A DNA stretch of 64,000 nucleotides from the NCBI GenBank assembly GCA_963969395.1, contig OZ017799.1, forward strand, positions 6,698,501 through 6,762,500. Reading direction: 5' to 3'. The notes under the pieces were generated by a model, which searched no databases, was not told the DNA's origin, and saw only the letters and a program-made list of their open reading frames with translations. Source of the DNA: Pseudoscleropodium purum (Eukaryota > Streptophyta > Bryopsida > Hypnales > Brachytheciaceae). A program made the translations under genes and the position numbers. Below are positions 35,206-47,889 of the stretch, one piece after another. Position 1 is the stretch's first letter. Every line of letters begins with the position of its first letter.

Positions 35206-38200
35206 TCTCCCTTTGAATTGGGAACATCTGACACACAATTCTCCTTGTTGACGTTGGAACTTTTTTTATTAGGTTTGACGGGTCAATTTCCTTCATTGTG
35301 ATGGTCAAGTATGGCACGCGATTTTTTATCGACTCTATGCCAGAAAATGTCTGCCGGACCTTGAATGCTCCTTATTTAATTTCAGAGCAAAGGCAGTTAT
35401 TTTTAGGTGTTGAGTGTGCTTTATAAACATGCTGAGGAAGAGAATTCAACTGTGATGGGGTGTTCACATGCTGCCATTGTAAACGCCCATCTAGAATTTC
35501 AACAGGGTTTCACACCTCAAAAACATTTTTCAGTCAATTTTCCTATAAATGAGAAGAAGATGCCCCATGTAATTCATTTTGATCATATTTCTGGATTTCT
35601 TTATACAGCAACTGCACCTAAAATGGACCACTCTTCAAAATTGACCCCTATTTTTGAAGGGAAAAATGAAAATGGAAGATACTCAAAATGGTGTGCATGA
35701 CAAGGACAAATGTAAGGTGAATTTTGAATTGTGTGCAGTTCTTTGTATAGTACTATGAGGTGGCAACTTTACAAGTGGTCAATTTTGGGTGCACTTTTTG
35801 TTGTTTTAACCTCTCTAATGTTGTTTCTTCATGTGCATCAAATGCATATTGCCATCGTTTTATGTGACTTTTTGCCCTACACCTTGCATCTTTTGAAATT
35901 TGTAACTACACAATGTGTTTAAAAATTATGGAACCATTTGCATTTTGATTTATAATCCAACAATGTGCAAAAATTATTGTTCTTTTTAGAGCATATTGGT
36001 TATACCATTAAGCTTATTTGTGCAATTTTAGAAGTAATTCTCTTAGAGCTAGGTACAAATTTTTGAAGTTGAACCAAGGTATTATAAGATTGTACCCACC
36101 CTAAATTGTTTATCTTCAATGCATTGAAAACTCCAATACATCCTTTTGGCATTGAAGACACTTCTAAAGGAGATAACTTTAGAATGCCCCAATATGTGTT
36201 GGTGTATTTATTTTTGAATACAGAAAGGTTTTCAAATGAAGATTTCCCATATATTAATAATATATTTGGACTTATCTAATAGTCTTACTTTACCTAGAGA
36301 ATAACTTATATATGTAGGTCTTATCATGTACTTTTGTTCCAAAAAACTTGCAATATTGTAGGAGGAAACATCGTTTGTATGATTTGTTAGATTAATAGTT
36401 ATATTTTATGATTAAGATTTTTTCTCAAAAAAATGTATATTAATTAATAAATTATGACTTGTGGCTATATATTTCAAGAGCATATATTGAACATTGACTA
36501 GAATGAGTAGTCCAAGGGTGTGTGCAAATTTACAAATTGAGGAATTGATTTAATGAAAAATTGAAGGGATTGTACAAATTTAAATAAAGATACTAATTGT
36601 TAAAATCACTCACTGGTGCAAATGAAGAGGGCAAAGACTACAAAAGAATGAAGACAACAATTTTGTAGTCACGACTTTCAAAACAAAAAATGTCAACTTT
36701 GTCTCATAGATCACATTCATTGATCCATACAATGGTCTAGATCAACCATTGCACTAAATAATATTTTCTTGATAAAATAAAAAATTCCTTAATAGTTTGA
36801 TAAAAGATTGAATAATAAATAATTTTGTGAGACCTTTTTCTTTCAAGCTTAGAATGTTAATTTTTAATTATGATGGGTTTTTTTAATTCATTTTTTAATC
36901 CTTAAAGTTGTATTGCGTATGCTATATATTTTCTTTGAGTGTAAAAATTTTCAATTTGTTTTGTGAAAAAAGTATAATTGTTGTAAATTTATATTAAAGA
37001 ACAAATTGAAATTGAAATTATTTATTGAAATTAATTGGAATTGAAAGTCATTCAGTGCAAACATTCTATTATTGAGTCATGAAGATTAGAAAAAATGAAT
37101 GAGTAGAAAATGTAGCTTATACAAAAGAAATCCATAGGTGGTCTATAAGTCAACCTTCAACAAAAACATCTCACATAATAACTAAGTAAAGTTGTAGACA
37201 TTGCATAATTCGAAGTAGGGTCGGAGCACCTTCCGTATCCTAGGTTGCTATGGTGCTCGTAGTGGCCTTACATGTTGCTTGCAGCAAGCAATCCTTGGCA
37301 TTAGTGTTTTATAACTGTATTATTCAAATATTTTCTAAACAATAGAGGTATCAACAAACACTAGAAGAAAATGAGGGATTTTTCAATTACAATGTGCAAC
37401 TCATTTTGTAGAACTTTGCACAGGACGTTTGCAACTAGGTGACAATGTAGAGTCTATAGTTGTAGGGGACAAGTTACATTAATTGCATGCGAAAAACTTC
37501 ATTGATGTTTGCAACTTGTAGATTTGTAGGATATTAAAATATTAATCTCAATGATTTGTATTATTTAGAATTTCAGATTTACGTTCTTTCTAGATTTTGG
37601 GATTTTAGAACTACCATTTTTCTAGATTTTAGATCTACTTTTTTTTAGATTTCAAAATTTCTTGAATTTTTATTGTTTTAAATTTCTACAAATTGTAGAA
37701 ATCTTAGAATTCTATCAAAAAAATTCTTTACATAGGCCTATAACAATTTATGAATCTTATATGTCCAATCTAATGGTGCTCTTTACAATTGATATCAGAC
37801 AAATGGGAATGAACTTTGAAAGTCATTAGGTCATTTTTAGCTAAATTATCATCCATAAAGATGGATAATTCTATAATTCATTCATCCACATTCATCTAAA
37901 TGAAAATAATTGACAAAAATTTATGTATTTTGACTTTTTCAATACTAATTAATACACTTTTAATTTTACAATTTTCAAGTATTCCGTAAAGATGAATACA
38001 TTTCAATCCTTAAAATAGATATGTAATATACTCTAAATGACTAAAATCACCCTAAATTTGTGGTAGTAGGATTCACATATTTACAAAAATAGAATTTTTC
38101 TAACGTGTTAGGGCTCACTGCTAGCTGCTCACATTCTAATATGCAAGTGATAAGTTAGTAAAATTACTATGGTCTATGATAAAATGTTGACTATTTGTTA

Positions 38201-40160
38201 AAAATTTAGAAAAAGGGTAGCCAAATGGCATTCTTTGCAAAAAAAAGAAATTGATGGATGAGCACCATGGATGAAAAGAGATGATCTTTATACAAAGAGG
38301 GTGGTAGGAGGTGAAACAATCTATATGGGATATATACAACAAAAATTGTGTTCAATATAAAATGTCTCAAACAATATGATTCAAATATCAAAAACAACAT
38401 TGAGATGTTGTAAATAACATCTAAATGTTTGAAACAATGTCAAGATGTACAATGGCCAAGTTTTCATATTTTAATTATTTCATATCTTCTATCTTTCTAT
38501 GGACAGAGAATGGATACAAATATGACCTTTGTATTCTTCATTCTTACTAATTTTCAATGAAGGAATTCCTTCATTTTGCCATCAAAAATTCTCTTGATGG
38601 TAGATGGTAAGTTTTATTTAATTCTTGGTAAATTCAAAAAAAAATTCTTGTTTATTTTATTTTAATTTATAATTTATTTTAAATAGTTATTTTTTGTTGA
38701 TTTTACCTTATGGGTAGGATATGCACCAATTGACATTTAAAAAAATATCTAAATTGATGTCTCACGAAGCAATATTAAAATTTTCAAACAACATAAATGT
38801 ATGATGACTAGCCATGCCACATCATCATTTTTCTACGACTACATCAAGTGCCATGTCAGGTGCCATGTCATAAACAAGACTAATGAAAAAATCCTACATA
38901 GCTTTCTTCTCCCAGGCACAAGGCACTTACATGGTGTCTAAATGTCATATTTTGGAAAGCTTGGAAGATCACATTTCTTAGAATGTTAGAAAAAAACAAG
39001 CCCAAATAGGGGATGTTTTTTGTGATTTTACCATGTTTTTGGTCCATCAATTGTAATAGATTTCAAGTGCTGTCAACACTAATCTCTTTCTAGTCTAATT
39101 CAATGTTTGAGCACGTTTTTTACAATGTTAAAAAAACATCGGTTCCTAGATGAGCCTCATGTCATTTGTGGTTTTTGAAGCCTACAAAATTATGGAGGAG
39201 GGTTTATCTATGAGCATGCACTTTGTGTTGGGGATGAACATGCATTGCAAGTTTGTTGGAAGATTCAAGTAGAAAACTTCTATTACTCTTTAATTCACGT
39301 TTTATTTGGATTGATTTTTGGTGCTACCTATTTGCTATTATACTTAGAGTTTTACTTATTTATACTTATTTAAAGTTTAAGCACTTTACAGGAAAGCAAT
39401 TGCTAAAGTGACTAGGGAACAAGTTTGGAGCTCTTCTCTTGTAAGCTTGCGAATTGAACAAAATATTCTTCTTGGAATCTTTATAAATGCTCTTCTATTG
39501 ATGGTGGATAGTCTCTACTATCTCAAGGATTAGAGTTTTTTCAAGGGATTTTGGAAGATATTTTGAAGGGTTTGAAGGAAGAGTATACAATGTGTATGGT
39601 TCCAAGTCCCTTGGTTGTAGGAGCTCTAGCATTTATGATGGAGCTAACAAACACAAAAGTCGTGGTTTGAAAATTTGTAGCATGTACCAAGTTGAGCACT
39701 AGAAATGGATACAATTATTCCTCCTCTGCCATTGCTTCTAAAGAATTTGATGAAGTGAGAGAGACTATGATGAATTTGTTCTCCTTCCTCTTATCAAATG
39801 ATTTCACCAAGGTATATATTGTATAGATTTTTTTTCAAAATTCCATTGAATCAATTAATTATGTTTGAAGTGATTAATTGAGTGTTTTTGTGATGTTTGT
39901 GACGGGATTTCTACCATATTGTTGTCATAGGCCAAGTCAAATTGAAACTTTTGGAGTTCACCAAGTGATGAAATAAATGTTGATTCTAGTTGAATAGATT
40001 TCTTTTCAATTTGTCTTGCTATTGTTGATTCTAACCATTGTTATATTTTGATTTTGTATAATGGGGCCCAATTCTTTTGTTTAGACTTTAGAAGTGATTC
40101 CTGTGCTGATGATGATCTTGTGCCAAAAGTCACTAGACTATGAAAAGACTAGGGTGGGTT
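35206..40160. other. Gene-poor AT-rich DNA
   Basis: Nothing here meets my standard for a gene. A 97-codon frame at 35407-35700 and others near 38.2 kb match no family and have AT-biased composition. A less AT-rich patch at about 37.2-37.3 kb contains a small TTGCTTGC/GCAAGCAA palindrome. A stretch at about 39.4-39.8 kb has a more gene-like composition but is full of stops and unrecognised. Confidence 0.35.
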
Positions 40161-40334
40161 ATTTATATAAAAAAAACCATGTTTTTTTTTATGGATTTAT
40201 TTAAACATCCACATGTTTTCATGTTAACAACATCAAATGTAACATTTTGTTGTTATGTTTAACATTGTTGTTAACAAGAAAATAGGTGAATGTCTAAAAG
40301 AATCTGTCATAAGAAACACAAGTTTCTTATAGTG
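40161..40334. repeat. Foldback element with CACTATAA-type end (copy 2)
   Basis: Arms of about 80 bases are imperfect inverted copies (shared TGTTAACAACA core); the right end reads, reversed, CACTATAAGAAAC, close to the end of the 10583-10800 foldback. The left end is decayed. CACTA-like ends suggest an En/Spm-type MITE, unproven because the target duplication is not clear. Confidence 0.4.
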
Positions 40335-41570
40335 TAGTGTGGATTTACTATTAGAATAAGGTTGTAGTATAAACATTTAGTGTAGAGCTTTAGTCCAAGT
40401 GGACATCTTACTAATTTGGCATTGGTGGAAAATGTGACATTGATTTCATTGTATAGGCCAGTCACTAAGTGTAGTGTTCAATTTGATATGGACAAAACTC
40501 TCTTTTTCATTGTATAGGACAATCTCATGTTCACGGGACATCAAAGGAAGTATGCTATTGGTCTACTTGTCCATGTTGTCTTCTATAATTGTTTCTTTTA
40601 ATTGTTGTAGATGGATAAAGAAATCCAAAAAATAGTATTTTGATTTGCTCCAATGTGAGCATTTGTTGTGTATCTAGTGTTAGGAACTGAGAGGCTTCTA
40701 CAACGTAATGCCCAGTTGCATGAATTTTCTTGTGTAATTGGGCATTACAGATTACTTATCCAGCTTCAATTTCTCATTCTCGATTTCTCATCCTTCTACT
40801 TGTGATTTACATTAGGCAATGGCTCCTTGTTGTTGGGTGTTTTGGAAAATAATAGGCCTCCTCATCAAGCTTTGCCCTCCTCATGAACCTGTTATTTCCC
40901 AAAACACCCTCCTCCTTGGGCATTGCCCTAAACAAAAAACACCCCTTGATGCATCAAAATAAAATATTTTCTTAGTTTTCCAAACAAATTGGATTTCAAA
41001 CTTGAGAGTGCTTCCCAATTTTGGGATGAAATTGTAGAAGCATCACTGCATGACCATTCAAATTGATAAAATAATGATACCAGGTCATCACACTCTTTAC
41101 TTATGTGAATAGAAGATTGATTGAGTTTCATTCTCTGTAGACTCTTACTTTGACATCTATGTAAATCTAATCAGACTAAAAAGGAAATGAAAAATAGTAA
41201 TCGTTTGCTCATAATCTCAAAACGGAAAATCAAACTCAAAAAGTATTGACCCATGCCTCAAATTCCGCACATCACCAGTTATTCACAAACAAAGAGACCC
41301 AGTCCCAGCATACAATAGATCATTTAACAAAACTTAGATTAGTATGTTGTGCAACAAATCAACAAATCAAGTTTCTTCAAAGCAGTGCAGTTTGGAGGCA
41401 ACTAAAGCTCCCATTGCAACATAAAGACTGATTACGATGGTCAGAAAAGATTCATAACCAATCAATACAAGCAACTCATGGTGGGAATTCCATCAATCTT
41501 TACAGTAAGACTCTTGAACCTCAAACATTCCTGAGTACTATAGCGTCATTTCTGAGAACTTCAAAACTTG

Positions 41571-41945
41571 GGACTGAAGGCAGTCATGAGCTGGGGATGT
41601 GCACCAGCGCCTCAAATGAAATTCTGGTGAAACAATAAATACCTGAGACTAGTACACCCCATTGCAAAATTCGCATAATCAAACTTTGTAGCAACGGGCT
41701 CCCGGGCTCCTCCTTTACACTCCAAAACGTGGATGAAAATGTGACCATCCACATGGCAGATGAAATTGTGACATATTTTCGTGATACTGTCCAAATACTT
41801 TAATAGAAGAAGATAGAAGGGTACAATCTGACCATGGCAAAGAAATCTAAGTTGGAACTGAAGACAGTCGCTGATGGTTTTCTGTGCATGTGCACCAACG
41901 CCTCAAATTCAGTTTTGGAGATAAAAATAAACACATACTGAAGAT
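41571..41945 (-). repeat. Imperfect duplication in the Asterix 3' flank
   Basis: About 80 bases at 41571-41650 recur at 41860-41945 ('actgaaggcagtc' / 'actgaagacagtc', then 'tgtgcacca.cgcctcaaat' and 'aataaa.a'). Both lie downstream of the Asterix stop. A local tandem duplication of 3' UTR sequence is the simplest reading. Confidence 0.45.
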
Positions 41946-41977
41946 AGAAGAGTAGAATCTAACCAAGGCAAAGAAAT

Positions 41978-43146
41978 CTAAGTTTTGGTGGTCTTCAGTT
42001 TGGGTCCAAAATAATTTCCTACGATCCCCATCACCGCAAACCTGCAAAACGGAAGTTCAAACCAGTCAGTGCCATTCTTCGCCTCACTAGGTCAAATCTA
42101 AAGTGCCTGAAAACAGTAGGAAAGATTTAGAAACAGCAGAAGCCATCACCAACATAACAAAAAATCAACAGAACAGATATAGATAAAGTAAGTACGTCAA
42201 AGCCATAACGATCTGCTTCAGATCGTTCTCTGGATTCTTCATCAACGCGATCGCCTGAGCAATGAAGACCAACGACAACCACGACGCTATTTTTTGCTGC
42301 AACCATAACACCTCAAGCTTGTGAATTGGAGATCCACAGACCCCGGTGCTTGACCCTTTGAAAGCACATCATAAAAATATCAAAAGCGTACCAAATGCTA
42401 TTTAATTTATCGATTTCATTAAGGGTGTGCAAGGGCTGGGTCACAGAAGAAGGCGATTTCAGAATAGCAGTCCAAAAATTCTACAAGATACGATTACTAG
42501 GAGGAAAGAAGAACCCCTCCGCTGCCCAATTTGGTAACAAAATTGCAAAGGGCAGCGCAAGAATCACAAGGTCTGCCAAACTTATAATATATAGATCGCA
42601 GGTACAGGATTATAAGCCATTACCACTCCCCACATATTGGTTTCTATTCTGACATTCAATTACCCAAGCACTCAACATGCACTATTTCCTCCGACGAGAC
42701 TCCAGACATGAGTTTCCAAGCACGTAATTACTCCTTCATACGAAGACTTCAATCCTCTGATGTTCGTGGTCACAAAATATCTGCTCAATAAATCAAGCCC
42801 TTAGATGTCGACTGTCAATGCACTCACTTCGGGAGCACATTCTCAAACCCTAAAACAGAGTATAGCGCCAGATTCCCACCACAGTCCAGTGAAACAACGT
42901 TATACTCCATGGCGAAATTCGCACAGCAAAGCTTCACCCTAAAAGAAGGAAAATAATTGCAAAAAATCACAACAACAACAGAATTGAAATCAAGGATGGA
43001 ATTCGCACCCGCATTATGACGCCGAGCATGCCGAGAAGAATGGCCATCAAGCTGGAGTAATCGGGCGGAAGGTCGTTAGGGTTGACGATCGGGGCAACGT
43101 AATGGCGAACGGCTGATGGCATGCGCGGGTCCGACTTGTCTGCCAT
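41978..43146 (-). CDS. Protein Asterix (WDR83OS family), ER membrane PAT-complex subunit
   Basis: Asterix is a small ER membrane protein that, with CCDC47, forms the PAT complex: an intramembrane chaperone next to the Sec61 channel that protects polar transmembrane segments of multipass proteins. Exons 43146-43009, 42296-42196, 42041-41978 give 100 residues, close to the ~100-106 of the family. Family marks: an N-terminal SDPR..SA motif, LPPDYSSLMAILLGMLGVIM (first membrane segment), KIASWLSLVFIAQAIALMKNPENDLKQ (second, with the conserved ENDLKQ) and FAVMGIVGNYFGP (third). The start is ATG 43146 (MADKSDPRM); an upstream in-frame extension is less likely. Exon phases are 0 and 2 and the frame is open throughout. 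The gene looks complete and intact. Confidence 0.9.
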
Positions 43147-45286
43147 CGCAATCACAATGCAAAAATTCAATGCAACTGACGCGATTCCTCGCAAACTTCG
43201 AGCATCAAGCTCTTATCAGAAGAGCGCGGAAGTACTACTGTGTTAGATTCTAGTGGATGAATGTCGTCGACGCATCATCCTTCTTGGGACGAGACCACAT
43301 TCGTTTAGAGAGGTTATTACATTGGGAAGGGTCATTGCAAATGACCCTCCCTAATTGCAGCATTGGAACAGAAATTGGACATTGGAGCGCTTGAACAGAA
43401 ATTGGAATGACCCTCCTTAATGTAATCTATTCGACGTCCAGAAATTGGATGTTGGACATTTGGATGATATCTACGTCGCACCTGGGCAATCAATATTATC
43501 TTAGAGAAGTTATTACTTCAACCTTTAAAGGATAGACTAATGAATGTGGAATGGCATCCTTTTGTTGCTATGAGAATCATTTACTTGAAAAAAAATCCAA
43601 AAGTACTTGTTGAAAGTCAAACTAATGTAGAAAACTTCTTCTTTTCATACAAAATTTTGAAGATGAATTGTTGCACTTCTGTCCGACATAGAAGGACTCT
43701 CTATCATCTATCATCTATCAGACAAAAACTGTCCGTGACATTATTTATGGGTTGAAGAGATTCTCTATATAATATAAGTTTGGACTTCTCTGAGCAAAAA
43801 TTGGTGAAGCTCTACAACAAAGACAAAAGGAACTTTTGAAACTCTACACAGAAGTGTACAATGCTTGTAATGAAAAGAAAAAAATGGGAATTTGAGGGCA
43901 ATACAATTTTAGGAAGAGGCTCCCCAAAAAACCAAGGAGATGGTGACTTTATCGACTCTTTAGAAATTTCTTTTTTACATTTGACTTCAACTTCTTGTAA
44001 TTGGTTGCTTTTAGTTGACAACTAGGGAAAGTTACTCCTTAAATGAAGTTTTTCTCTACTTACATGAAAATAGTAGCATCATGAAATTTGGCAAAGGCAA
44101 TTTTGACTTTAGAAAGCTTGAAAATTCTTTTCTAATTCTGAAATAGTACAGATGTTTGCCTTCAATTAATCTCCATTAGGGAGAATTGACCAACCTTTAT
44201 TTTTTCATTTTTGTTTAAAGTAGTTCCAAAAATTAGTTGATTAGACAATTCTAGAAAACTTTTCATATCTTAAGTTTTATTTAGGTAACCATAGTTAAAA
44301 ATAGAAACTCTACCTATCTACAACATCCTTTCAACAAAATTGCTATAAAATGAAGCTTTATAATCAAGTTTGTGAAAACACCATCTTTTTCTTCGAAAAG
44401 TAAACCTTTGACAAAAATATTATGTTTCTATATTAGAATGAGGTTATCAGGCTAGAGAAAGTTTCAGATTTCTTTACTCTTTAAGTACTTGAAGAAATAA
44501 ATTATCTTCACCTTTTTGAAATTTGATTGCACTACAATGCCCTCAATAATTTCAAAGTTTCAAAAGAACTAAATTTTCTTTGTTGATATAGAAGATATGT
44601 GACTTCATCTTTCAAAATTAAACTTAAATTTAACCTTTTAACAATAGGTGAAACCCACCAAGCATAGTTTCAAGTGAATCTTTGACAAGAAATGACTTTA
44701 AGAATTTTTTAGAATGTTTCCTCCTACTAAACCCACTTCAATAGTAAATAAAGCTTATCCAAGGACCACCTTCAAGCTAAAAAGTCAAAATACTATTCAT
44801 TGATGAATTTCATATGGTTTGATTGCACAAACCTTAGATTAGAAGCAAGACTCATGCCCCAATTCAAGGAGATTATTGATTCCCCCTTGGGGTACCCACT
44901 ATACCACTATACTATCAATTGTCATTTAAGGGTTAAGAATATGATGGCAAAATAGACCAAAGGAAGTGAATGATTTGAGATTTGATTGCATGCTCATGGT
45001 CAAAAGCAGTCTTTACAGTCGTGGATGCAATTTTGGAATTATCTATAAAGATATATGAAAAGAGTAGTTTAGTCAGCAAATTTGACACCGAATCACACCG
45101 CAATCTTTTCAATATAATTGCAGTTTGAAAATACCAGACACTCAAGTATGCCCTGATTTTCCAGGGGAAAAACACGTCTCGGAATGTAAATCTCCGACAT
45201 CAAGGGTTCCATATCAATTGTTGCTCAAAAAAATGTTGTAATGAACTGTGAAACAACTCAAGAATCCTATTGCAAGTAATTGCAAG
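43147..45286. other. Intergenic DNA between Asterix and the carrier gene
   Basis: Should contain the Asterix promoter (right of 43146) and the carrier's 3' untranslated region (left of 45287). At 43.3-43.5 kb the phrase 'gaccctcc' with 'cagaaattgga' recurs two or three times, a short local duplication. No gene or RNA seen. Confidence 0.35.
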
Positions 45287-47889
45287 TCAAATCTTGCTGG
45301 ACACACGTTGCACTATTTCTTCGTAAATAGTCCTGCATGGAAACAAGACCAAGAGATGTGATTGAGGGACACAATCGAGTAAAATCTACAACCAGAGAAA
45401 CGACATAATATTTTGATTGCGAAGGGAAGAGTAGGACACTATACCAAGCAAAAGCTTGCTGCAAAGCTCGTCTCCCAACCCTTGGCACCACTCCCATGAA
45501 TAAACCGCCGAGGCCATGTACCTGCAAAAACCGCACAAGTTGGCATTGGATGTAAAAGTTTTGGTCTCATGAGCATGAACATGATGAGAAGCAGATTTCA
45601 TATGCACCAAAACCAAAATTGCAAGGAAATATTTGCTGTAATCACCCAATCAATCATACATTCACTGCCCCTGCTCCTCTAAACTAGCACAGCTTGCTGA
45701 CACTGAGAAAGGAATGCCCATAGGCTGCAAAGAGTTCATTCAGCTCTAGATAGGTCCAGACCTTAACAATGCGTTTAACTGTCGACACAATGCCAAATTG
45801 ATGTCTTTGCTCCAATTGCAGCCTTGTCCGAATCTGTAGTACGGGGTATAATCAATATTATTGAATAATGACGGGGTTTGATGCGTGAACTAGCATGCAA
45901 CTTAGATGATTGAAATTGGGCTGACATTCATATGAAGATGACCAGGGGACGCACTCCATTGATGAAAAGGAACATCCTGATGAAACAAAGCAGTGGACAC
46001 ACTTCAATCTAGTGATATACATCATTTACTGCAAACAAGGGAAGCCTTAGGTACATCAACATACCACGTCCGGAGGATGGGTTACGAGTGTCGCAACCCC
46101 TCCAGCAATCGCACCTGTCAAATAGATTCTGTTAATAAATAAAAACACAAAAATCTAAATATTAATGATTAAAATTTGTAATGTCTACATCAAGAAAAAC
46201 GAGATTCAGCTCACCAAAAGCAAGCTAAAAATAAACACTTCGAATATCAAAACTAGCACTGTATGAAGTAAGCAACACTTCTTTCCAAATCGCGTTACAA
46301 AGCAGTCAACTGAAATGTTCCGTTCCCAAAAAATTGAATAAAAATCATTCGAAACCATTTAACATCTATAAGCTACAGGCACCCCAAATAACCACGTGCA
46401 CAAAACTACAAACCTGCTAAGAAGGTGGCAGGTGCTTGCGGAGTCCCAGAAGGCATATTATCTGCACACCAATAGAGTCAATTTCCGTGATATTATGCAC
46501 CTGAAGAACTTCTAAGTCCATTTCAACAAACAAACAAAACTCTACATTGGTTAGCCAGTTTTCAGGGTGGGAAAAATCTATGGAAGAACGAACCACCTTT
46601 AATAAAAATCTGCATGCGATTGTACATCAGAAGATAGAGACCAGAGTATGGTGCATCTCGCGCTAGTGTCGGCATCAATCCACTGTAAAGGCCTGCCAAA
46701 CCGAATCAGTTGAACATCAATAATTTAAGTCAGCGGGTGAGATGATATTTTCATAGAGGATGATAAAACAGGGTTTTCAATCAAATTAGATTGTGGTAGG
46801 ATCTCTTAGAGAACATCATAAAGAGAATCAGAGGGAACTCTCAGTATGATCACTGTCAAAACAGAGAAATCTTCTCATGAATCGTAGGGATAACCATGCT
46901 TATGATATTGTCTAAATCTCCCCAAAACAGTTTGATCACTCTGACGATAGGAAACTCTCTCCATATATCACAAGAAAGCTTCTCTATATAATGTTTGTCT
47001 AAAAGTTCTTGACACAGTCTAATTTTACTGAAAACCTTGTTATGTTGACATAACTATGATGATGATATTATGATGATGCCCTAGATGAGTAGAGTTAAGA
47101 AAAGAACTAGGAAATTGAATGAAAAATCGTAATCGTAAAGAGGGATGGCCTTTACTCACCCGGAAGACCTTCTTTAAGTGTGATAGTCTGCACGGCGTGA
47201 AACGTGTTGCGATACACAAGGCCCGACGCTGCCGCATACTGCAACCCCGCCCTGCTGCACGCTAGTCACCATCAACGAAAAACGGAGTCCTGACGTCCCA
47301 GAGCCACTGCTACGTGAGCACTCTCACTCAGTAGCATAAACCCTAAACCCTAAACCCTAGTATTCCACATCCAAAACAAAATTGGCGTGAGAACACTTAC
47401 CTCCATGCGAGTCTTGATGACCGTGATGGGGCAAACGACAGACGAAGCAATTGACCTTGTCAACGCACCAGCACTCAAAGTCACCAGAGCAGGTAATTTC
47501 TCCTGCAAGGACCTGCCATTGTTTACATTGCCGCTGTCGAATGCAGATCTCATGGTCTCCACCATGGGCCCTAGCACTGCGAAGTACAACCCCGCACCGA
47601 GCCCGACTCGGACACAAGCGGGCCCCGTCCCTCGCCACAGCCCCTTGACGCCGTCTTCCCCCAATATCCTCGTCACCACCACTTTGAAGTTCCGGTCCTT
47701 GGAATTCTCCGCTGCTTGCATGTGTGTCTTGATCACATCCAGGGGTTGTAAGAGCGTGGTACTCACCATGCCTGCTCCTCCCCCTGCGATAAATGACGCC
47801 AGGCTCTTCCGTGCCTTCTTCGTTTCCACCTTGGCTGTTGCGTCCATGTTCCGGTCAGTAGCTGTGGTACTGACTTGCTCCTGTGCCAT
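45287..47889 (-). CDS. SLC25A38/Hem25-type mitochondrial carrier
   Basis: In yeast and animals this carrier of the inner mitochondrial membrane brings glycine (and possibly other substrates) into the matrix for heme synthesis. Exons: 47889-47401, 47238-47160, 46692-46597, 46461-46414, 46114-46065, 45833-45762, 45521-45445, 45332-45287; phases agree and the product is 318 residues. The threefold carrier repeat is clear: P49-L-D-V-I-K, then P154-I-T-V-I-K-T-R (Thr instead of Asp/Glu, a feature I know from SLC25A38), then P252-D-V-I-R-T-R-L-Q. Other family marks are [42 protein letters not shown] and [19 protein letters not shown]. An acidic/basic N-terminal tail of about 30 residues precedes the first helix. 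The stop is at 45287-45289. Substrate in this plant is unknown. Confidence 0.9.
47338..47359. repeat. Short telomere-type repeat (AAACCCT, three units)
   Basis: Three AAACCCT units plus one A lie in intron 1 of the carrier gene, 42 bases past exon 1. The motif equals the plant telomere repeat and also the telo-box found near the start of many plant housekeeping genes. Its place in the first intron near the gene start favours a telo-box; an old interstitial telomere patch is the alternative. Confidence 0.6.

Noticed and set aside
35407..35700. 97-codon frame downstream of PP2A B' copy 2
   Set aside because: No match, no counterpart downstream of copy 1, composition like the AT-rich surroundings.
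37200..37290. Less AT-rich patch that might be a tRNA or 5S rRNA gene
   Set aside because: No cloverleaf, no A/B box pair and no match to the 5S sequence that I recall; only a short palindrome is present.
42870..42945. Alternative Asterix exon reading VKLCCANFAMEYN
   Set aside because: It starts a bit like KLCSW of other Asterix proteins but lacks the conserved ENDLKQ part; the exon at 42296-42196 supplies the full conserved segment in the correct phase.
45386..45444. Carrier reading on past exon 7 as [12 protein letters not shown]
   Set aside because: Splicing at 45445 joins to 45332 and gives AWTIYEE, the ending expected for SLC25A38, whereas the read-through has no family match.
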